From assembly GCF_014763045.1 (NCBI RefSeq), contig NZ_JACTAG010000002.1, positions 1,583,836-1,647,835 on the forward strand: a stretch of 64,000 nucleotides of DNA. The letters run 5' to 3'. The notes below the pieces were generated by a model. That model did no database searches and had not been told where the DNA came from. It saw nothing but the letters and a program-made list of their open reading frames with translations. Of the stretch, positions 60,430-64,000 are shown piece after piece. Numbering within the stretch: the first letter of the stretch is position 1; each line of letters begins with the position of its first letter. This DNA comes from Sulfitobacter aestuariivivens. GTDB lineage: Bacteria; Pseudomonadota; Alphaproteobacteria; Rhodobacterales; Rhodobacteraceae. A program made the position numbers and the translations under genes.

Positions 60430-61683
60430 CTATCTGAGGGCGCGGCCCTTGACGATGGCTTTCTTGCCGAAGCGGTCGCGGATGCTGTCGGTGGCACGTT
60501 CCGCGCGGCTGCGTTGTTCGGCGTGCGGGTCCAGCAGATCGCCGGCGGTGTCTGCACCGTCGGCGGGGCTGAGATCGGAAATGCCACAGCCGATCAGGCG
60601 GAAGGGGCCGGGATCGTCCAGCTGATCAAAGAGCGCGCGGGCTGTGCGGTAGATGCGGTCGGCCAGTTGTGTCGGATCGTGCAGGGAGGTGCGGCGCGTA
60701 AGGGTTTTGAAATCGGCGCGTTTGAGTTTGAGCGTGACGATGCGGCCCGCGTGGCCCTTGGCCTTGGCCCGGTCTGCGACCTGTTCTGACAGGCGCCAGA
60801 TGTGGCCGTCCAGCAGGTCGGGGTCAGAGGTATCGGTGTTGAAAGTTGTTTCCTTGGAGATGGATTTGACCGGTTCGTGGGCCGAGATGCGGCGGTGGTC
60901 CTGGCCGCGTGCCAGGTGCCACAGGCGCTCACCAGTGCCGCCGAAACGTGCGATCAGGTCGGTCTTTTCCCAGCGCAGCAGATCAGAGAAGGTGCGGATG
61001 CCGCCCTTTTCGAGGGCGGCCTGTGTCACCGCGCCCACACCCCAGATCAGGCTGACGGGTCGGTCTTTGAGAAACGCCATCGTCTCGGCCTTGCCGATGA
61101 CCGAAAAGCCATGCGGCTTGTCGAGGTCCGAGGCGACCTTGGCCAGAAACTTGTTGTGGCTGAGGCCGATGGAGCCGGTAAGACCCAGTTCGGTTTTCAT
61201 GCGGCGCACCAGATGGGCGAGCATGACCGCCGGGGCGTGGCCATGCAGCCGCGCCGTGCCGGTCATGTCGAGGAATGCCTCGTCCAGTGACAGAGGTTCG
61301 ATGGCGGGGGTGAGTTCTTCCATCATGGTGCGGATGGCGCGGGAGGCCTCGACGTAGGCGTCCATGCGGGGTTTGACCACCACCGCATCAGGGCAGAGCT
61401 TGAGCGCCTTGAACATTGGCATGGCCGAGCGCACGCCGCGGATGCGGGCCACATAGCAGGCAGTCGAGACGACACCCCGCCTGCCACCGCCGATGATGAC
61501 GGGTTTGCCTTCCAGTTCGGGATTGTCGCGCTTTTCGACAGAGGCATAGAAGGCATCACAGTCCATATGTGCTATGGACAGCGTGTCCAGTTCCGGGTGA
61601 GACAGCACGCGCGGGCTGCCGCAGGCGGGGCAACGCCGCTGCGGGGCAATTTCGGTCAGGCAATCGCGGCAAAGGGCGGGCAT
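60430..61683 (-). CDS. dinB: DNA polymerase IV (Y family) with N-terminal zinc-ribbon-like extension
   Basis: 417-residue translesion polymerase. Catalytic motifs: HMDCDAFYASVEKRD (first Asp), YVARIRGVRSAMPM, and LSLDEAFLDMTG with the second Asp and Glu. The helix-hairpin-helix thumb is at SLIWGVGAVTQAALEKGG and the little finger follows. In front is an extra segment of about 35 residues with CRDC at 5-8 and CPAC at 19-22, a zinc-ribbon-like pair absent from E. coli DinB. No LexA-type operator is evident upstream. Convergent with the amidohydrolase. Confidence 0.95.
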   Translation of the reverse strand: MPALCRDCLTEIAPQRRCPACGSPRVLSHPELDTLSIAHMDCDAFYASVEKRDNPELEGKPVIIGGGRRGVVSTACYVARIRGVRSAMPMFKALKLCPDAVVVKPRMDAYVEASRAIRTMMEELTPAIEPLSLDEAFLDMTGTARLHGHAPAVMLAHLVRRMKTELGLTGSIGLSHNKFLAKVASDLDKPHGFSVIGKAETMAFLKDRPVSLIWGVGAVTQAALEKGGIRTFSDLLRWEKTDLIARFGGTGERLWHLARGQDHRRISAHEPVKSISKETTFNTDTSDPDLLDGHIWRLSEQVADRAKAKGHAGRIVTLKLKRADFKTLTRRTSLHDPTQLADRIYRTARALFDQLDDPGPFRLIGCGISDLSPADGADTAGDLLDPHAEQRSRAERATDSIRDRFGKKAIVKGRALR

Positions 61684-61744
61684 CTGGGCAACATGGCGTG
61701 GCAGGGAACAATCAACAGTTTAACGCCGGTCGGGAGAGATGAAC

Positions 61745-62185
61745 ATGGCTAACGTCGAACCCTTTGCGGGGGCGAAGATGGCGCTTTACATCGGCGACCG
61801 GCTGGCGACGATCCTGCGGGACGATCTGCCGGGGCTGCCCTATGCCGGGCAGTGGGATTTGCCGGGAGGCGGCCGCGAGGGGGGCGAGACGGCCTTTGCC
61901 TGTGTGCAGCGCGAGTGCATGGAAGAGCTTGGGCTTTGGGTGACAGAGCAGGACCTGCTGTGGGAGCATGGTTTTGTGGCGGACGGGCAGGAGAAGTGGT
62001 TTTTTGTGGCGGCATTGCCTGCGGCGGCGGCAGATGAGGTTGTGTTCGGTGACGAAGGCCAGCGCTGGGAACTGATGCGTGAAGAGGCGTTCCTGTCCCA
62101 TCCGGGGGCGGTTGGGTTTTTGCAGGAGAGAGTGCGCTGGTGGTGCGAAATCAGGGGCCAAACGAAAGGCCCCCCGCTGGCTTAA
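61745..62185 (+). CDS. NUDIX hydrolase
   Basis: 146-residue pyrophosphohydrolase. The NUDIX box is complete: GGGREGGETAFACVQREC then MEELGL, matching GX5EX7REUXEEXGU. The preceding strand WDLPG and the tail VGFLQERVRWWCEIRG fit. GGGAGAG lies eight bases before the chosen ATG; an ATG two codons earlier is too close to it. Divergent from dinB by 61 bases, so a house-cleaning role for damaged nucleotides is possible. The substrate is unknown. Confidence 0.9.
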   Translation: MANVEPFAGAKMALYIGDRLATILRDDLPGLPYAGQWDLPGGGREGGETAFACVQRECMEELGLWVTEQDLLWEHGFVADGQEKWFFVAALPAAAADEVVFGDEGQRWELMREEAFLSHPGAVGFLQERVRWWCEIRGQTKGPPLA

Positions 62186-62239
62186 GCGGGGGGAGGTGAC
62201 GAACATCAGGAAGAACCAGTTCGTCGGGGAGTATCACCT
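62170..62239. other. Strongly structured intergenic region after the NUDIX gene
   Basis: CCCCCCGCT pairs with AGCGGGGGG (62170-62193), overlapping the NUDIX stop. Next comes a nested fold: AGGTGA/TCACCT (62194/62234) around CGAAC/GTTCG (62200/62219). On the minus strand the transcript would carry a CACCTCCCCCC stretch followed by the GC hairpin, a layout seen in small RNAs. It could be a terminator or a small RNA gene. Confidence 0.4.
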
Positions 62240-62274
62240 GACGTAACGTTAGCATGCAGATGTCCTATCACATA

Positions 62275-62290
62275 GTCAGGATTTCCTGAC
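62275..62290. promoter_or_regulatory. Perfect 7-bp inverted repeat between the NUDIX and pyrF genes
   Basis: GTCAGGA-TT-TCCTGAC is a perfect dyad in the 241-base gap. Its size and symmetry suit a dimeric regulator (a lux-box-like element has a similar shape), or it may be the upstream part of a small RNA promoter on the minus strand. No regulator is assigned. Confidence 0.4.
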
Positions 62291-62337
62291 CCAGCGGTCA
62301 AAGTTAGGTCTGTTGTGTATTTGTTACAGTCATAGGT

Positions 62338-62346
62338 TGTGGATAA
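62338..62346 (-). promoter_or_regulatory. DnaA box (exact consensus)
   Basis: TGTGGATAA is the complement of the DnaA consensus TTATCCACA. A second exact copy lies at 63825-63833 on the other side of pyrF. A single 9-mer can occur by chance. Confidence 0.4.
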
Positions 62347-62426
62347 ATGCCAGACTGGCCTTGTCCGCCACGCGATATGACCCACAATATGTTGCGATCA
62401 TTCCTAAATGTGGACAGTTCTCGCGG

Positions 62427-63140
62427 CTAATTTGGCCGCAGCGCTTGTGGACTGCTCATTTCGTCCAGAACCGCGCGCGCGGCGGCTTTGGGGTCATCTG
62501 CCGTCCAGATCGGACGCCCGACGACCACGTGATCCGCCCCTTCGGCGATGGCCTGTGCCGGGGTCATGACGCGCTTTTGATCCCCAAGCGACGCGCCTGC
62601 AGGGCGCACCCCGGGGGTGACGATGAGTTTGCCGTCGGCTTCGGGCAGCGCGCGGATCAGGGCGGCCTCTTGCGGGCTGGAAATGACACCGTCGGCACCG
62701 GCGTTGAGCGCGCGTGCCGCGCGTGTCTGCACAAGGTCTGGGATGTCGCCCGCTGTGATCAGGGCTGCGTCAAGGTCGGCGCGGTCCAGCGAGGTCAGGA
62801 TTGTGACCGCGAGAATTTTCATGTCAGAGCCGCCAGCACCCTGTTTGGCGGCAGCGACCACATGCGGATCCCCGTGCACGGTCAGAAAGTCGAGGTCGAA
62901 CTGGGCCAGCCCGCGCACGGCGGCTTCGACCGTGGCGCCGATATCGAAGAGCTTCATGTCGAGGAAGATCTGCTTGCCGTGTTCCTGCTTGAGCTCATTG
63001 GCCAGAGCCAGCCCGCCGCCTGTCAGCATGCCCAGGCCGATCTTGTAAAATCCCACCGTGTCGCCCAGTTGCTGGGCCAGCTCAAGCCCCGCGACGGCAT
63101 TGGGCACGTCCAGTGCGACGATCAGTCGGTTATCAGGCAT
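62427..63140 (-). CDS. pyrF: Orotidine 5'-phosphate decarboxylase
   Basis: 237-residue cytoplasmic enzyme making UMP from OMP, the last step of pyrimidine synthesis. The N-terminal strand LIVALDVPNAVAG, the catalytic set in IFLDMKLFDIGATVEAAV (D-K-D), VTPGVRPAG with phosphate contacts and DHVVVGRPIW near the end match group I OMP decarboxylase. I start at the ATG of MPDNRLIV; an in-frame extension of 49 residues is discarded. It lies downstream of the small conserved gene at 63.4 kb, separated by a terminator. Confidence 0.96.
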   Translation of the reverse strand: MPDNRLIVALDVPNAVAGLELAQQLGDTVGFYKIGLGMLTGGGLALANELKQEHGKQIFLDMKLFDIGATVEAAVRGLAQFDLDFLTVHGDPHVVAAAKQGAGGSDMKILAVTILTSLDRADLDAALITAGDIPDLVQTRAARALNAGADGVISSPQEAALIRALPEADGKLIVTPGVRPAGASLGDQKRVMTPAQAIAEGADHVVVGRPIWTADDPKAAARAVLDEMSSPQALRPN

Positions 63141-63263
63141 CACTGTCTCCGGAGTTGGGCAAGGCAAACGGGTGTGGCCTAACGGGTCAGACTTTGTGAG
63201 TCTAGCACAGAACGGAAATCGTGGCGGATAGTCTGTGGGGCAGGGGGATCTGCGCGTAAAAAG

Positions 63264-63293
63264 GCCCGGATGACACAAGCGTGTCATCCGGGC
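63264..63293 (-). terminator. Rho-independent terminator of the small conserved gene
   Basis: GCCCGGATGACAC pairs perfectly with GTGTCATCCGGGC around four bases; on the minus strand CTTTTTACG follows. It separates the 63.4-kb gene from pyrF. Confidence 0.8.
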
Positions 63294-63416
63294 GAGTGAT
63301 CAGAGACAGTGCAGGCAGGCAAACGTCTCTGGGTGCGGAAGGTTGCGCGGGGACAGGTCGCGCAACAGCAGGCTCCGCCAGATCAGCACGGCAGGCAGGT
63401 GCCGTGCTGGAATGGG

Positions 63417-63731
63417 TCAGGCAGCGCGGCGGCCGGGCAGCTGGACGAGGCTTTCAAGCCAGCGCATTGGATCAAACCCGCGACGTCCTGCGCGCTGTGC
63501 AGGCACGTGGCGCGTGATCTCGGAATAGATGCCGGTGCGCGTCTGATGACGGCGCAGTGCCTGGGTTGTCAGACCGCTGGCCGCGGCTTCGAAAGACATG
63601 TCGATCGGGGCGTTGATGGCACAGGGGTATTTGCGGGAAACATCACCGTCGTAAATCGTTACAAGGGCTTCGAAGGATTGGTTGGCCGCATTGTAGATCA
63701 CATCGGTCAACTGGATTTGTTGCGTCTGCAT
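63417..63731 (-). CDS. Conserved hypothetical protein
   Basis: 104-residue soluble protein, beginning MQTQQIQLTDVIYNAANQSF. A beta-rich first half (EALVTIYDGDVSRKYPCAIN) is followed by a helical, basic second half (ALRRHQTRTGIYSEITRHVP, then RRGFDPMRWLESLVQL). I recognise no named family but would expect orthologues in Rhodobacterales. The ATG chosen has GAGG about nine bases upstream; an ATG five codons earlier lacks one. A good terminator follows. It might bind nucleic acid, judging by its basic tail, but this is a guess. Confidence 0.7.
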   Translation of the reverse strand: MQTQQIQLTDVIYNAANQSFEALVTIYDGDVSRKYPCAINAPIDMSFEAAASGLTTQALRRHQTRTGIYSEITRHVPAQRAGRRGFDPMRWLESLVQLPGRRAA

Positions 63732-63824
63732 CGATTCGTACCTCATGGCTATGGAGCAGCATTTTATGCTCTGACCTGTTAACGCTTAACGTTGCGAAAA
63801 AGTTTCACTTCGCTGCATTCATTA

Positions 63825-63833
63825 TGTGGATAA
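63825..63833 (-). promoter_or_regulatory. DnaA box (exact consensus) in AT-rich end of window
   Basis: TGTGGATAA within an AT-rich stretch (63747-64000) that otherwise holds no gene I can support. TTAACG occurs twice nearby (63779, 63786). See the matching box at 62338. Confidence 0.4.
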
Positions 63834-64000
63834 ATTTAGTTTTCCCTTAAAAACCAATCAAGTAGGCCGGTATTATTTTTTTCTTGCGATATGTATTCTT
63901 GGTGATAACAGCCGCGAAAAAGTTAATATTACCAGCACCTTCCGCAGCTGCCTTCACTCAGCGGAATTTAGCGCACGGATTGAAAAAGAATGTCCAAATG

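Noticed and set aside
62313..63182. 289-codon plus-strand frame across pyrF
   Set aside because: Mirror frame of the pyrF coding region.

Overview
The window looks like a chromosomal segment of a marine alphaproteobacterium of the order Rhodobacterales (Roseobacter group). Three things point there: base composition is high-GC by eye; gene order around the RpoE-ChrR pair agrees with what I recall for Rhodobacter sphaeroides; and many genes are of kinds common in this group (puuE-uraD fusion, two-domain aldehyde dehydrogenase beside deoC, MttB-like methyltransferase, an alpha-type formate dehydrogenase, a branched-chain-type ABC cluster flanked by acyl-CoA ligases). I see no insertion sequence, prophage, CRISPR array or rRNA. 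One tRNA-Val(GAC) and the tiny ribosomal protein gene rpmJ are present.

Layout. 0-3.2 kb: a partial MttB-superfamily methyltransferase diverging from a GlxA/AraC regulator, a 574-base gene-poor stretch, and a small NTF2-like protein. 3.4-9.4 kb: an M16 peptidase pair (one active, one lacking the zinc site), then deoC and a double-domain aldehyde dehydrogenase for deoxyribose use. 9.6-12.7 kb: a DUF4173 membrane protein with a two-component system. 12.8-16.7 kb: a Mn/Zn ABC importer whose first permease carries a DtxR-like tail. 16.7-22.8 kb: purine (urate) breakdown genes uraH, puuE-uraD, ureidoglycine aminohydrolase and an NCS2 permease, interrupted by a secreted rhodanese-like protein and a LysM protein. 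22.9-26 kb: mutL-rmuC. 26-33.6 kb: a LysR gene, a secreted NTF2-like protein, then chrR-rpoE diverging from a five-gene operon, with two facing RpoE-type promoters between them. 33.6-40.2 kb: saccharopine dehydrogenase, a GST, a histidine phosphatase, formate dehydrogenase alpha and an M20 amidohydrolase. 40.2-44.4 kb: a response regulator/hybrid kinase pair and a DUF1007-NicO metal efflux pair. 44.6-53.4 kb: acyl-CoA synthetase, a complete Liv-type ABC transporter and a PaaK-like protein. 53.5-56.6 kb: iron(III) permease and iron-binding protein, each behind the same operator-like sequence, with a lone integrase-arm-like protein between them. 56.6-64 kb: yghU, a lipoprotein, rpmJ, tRNA-Val, N-formylglutamate amidohydrolase, dinB, a NUDIX hydrolase, pyrF and a small conserved protein.

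The points I find most worth checking are the facing RpoE promoters (they also fix the rpoE start), the shared iron operator, the permease-DtxR fusion, a folded leader ahead of the purine permease, a stand-alone integrase arm-type domain, a secreted rhodanese without its cysteine, a PaaK-like protein with a degenerate ATP loop, and a dispersed intergenic repeat that carries ribosome-binding sequence. I found nothing I can confidently call a new multi-gene system. The Liv-type transporter bracketed by two ligases, and the DUF1365/MFS/DUF3833/SDR operon, are the closest to functionally open systems. All family calls come from reading the translated sequence; no database search was run.
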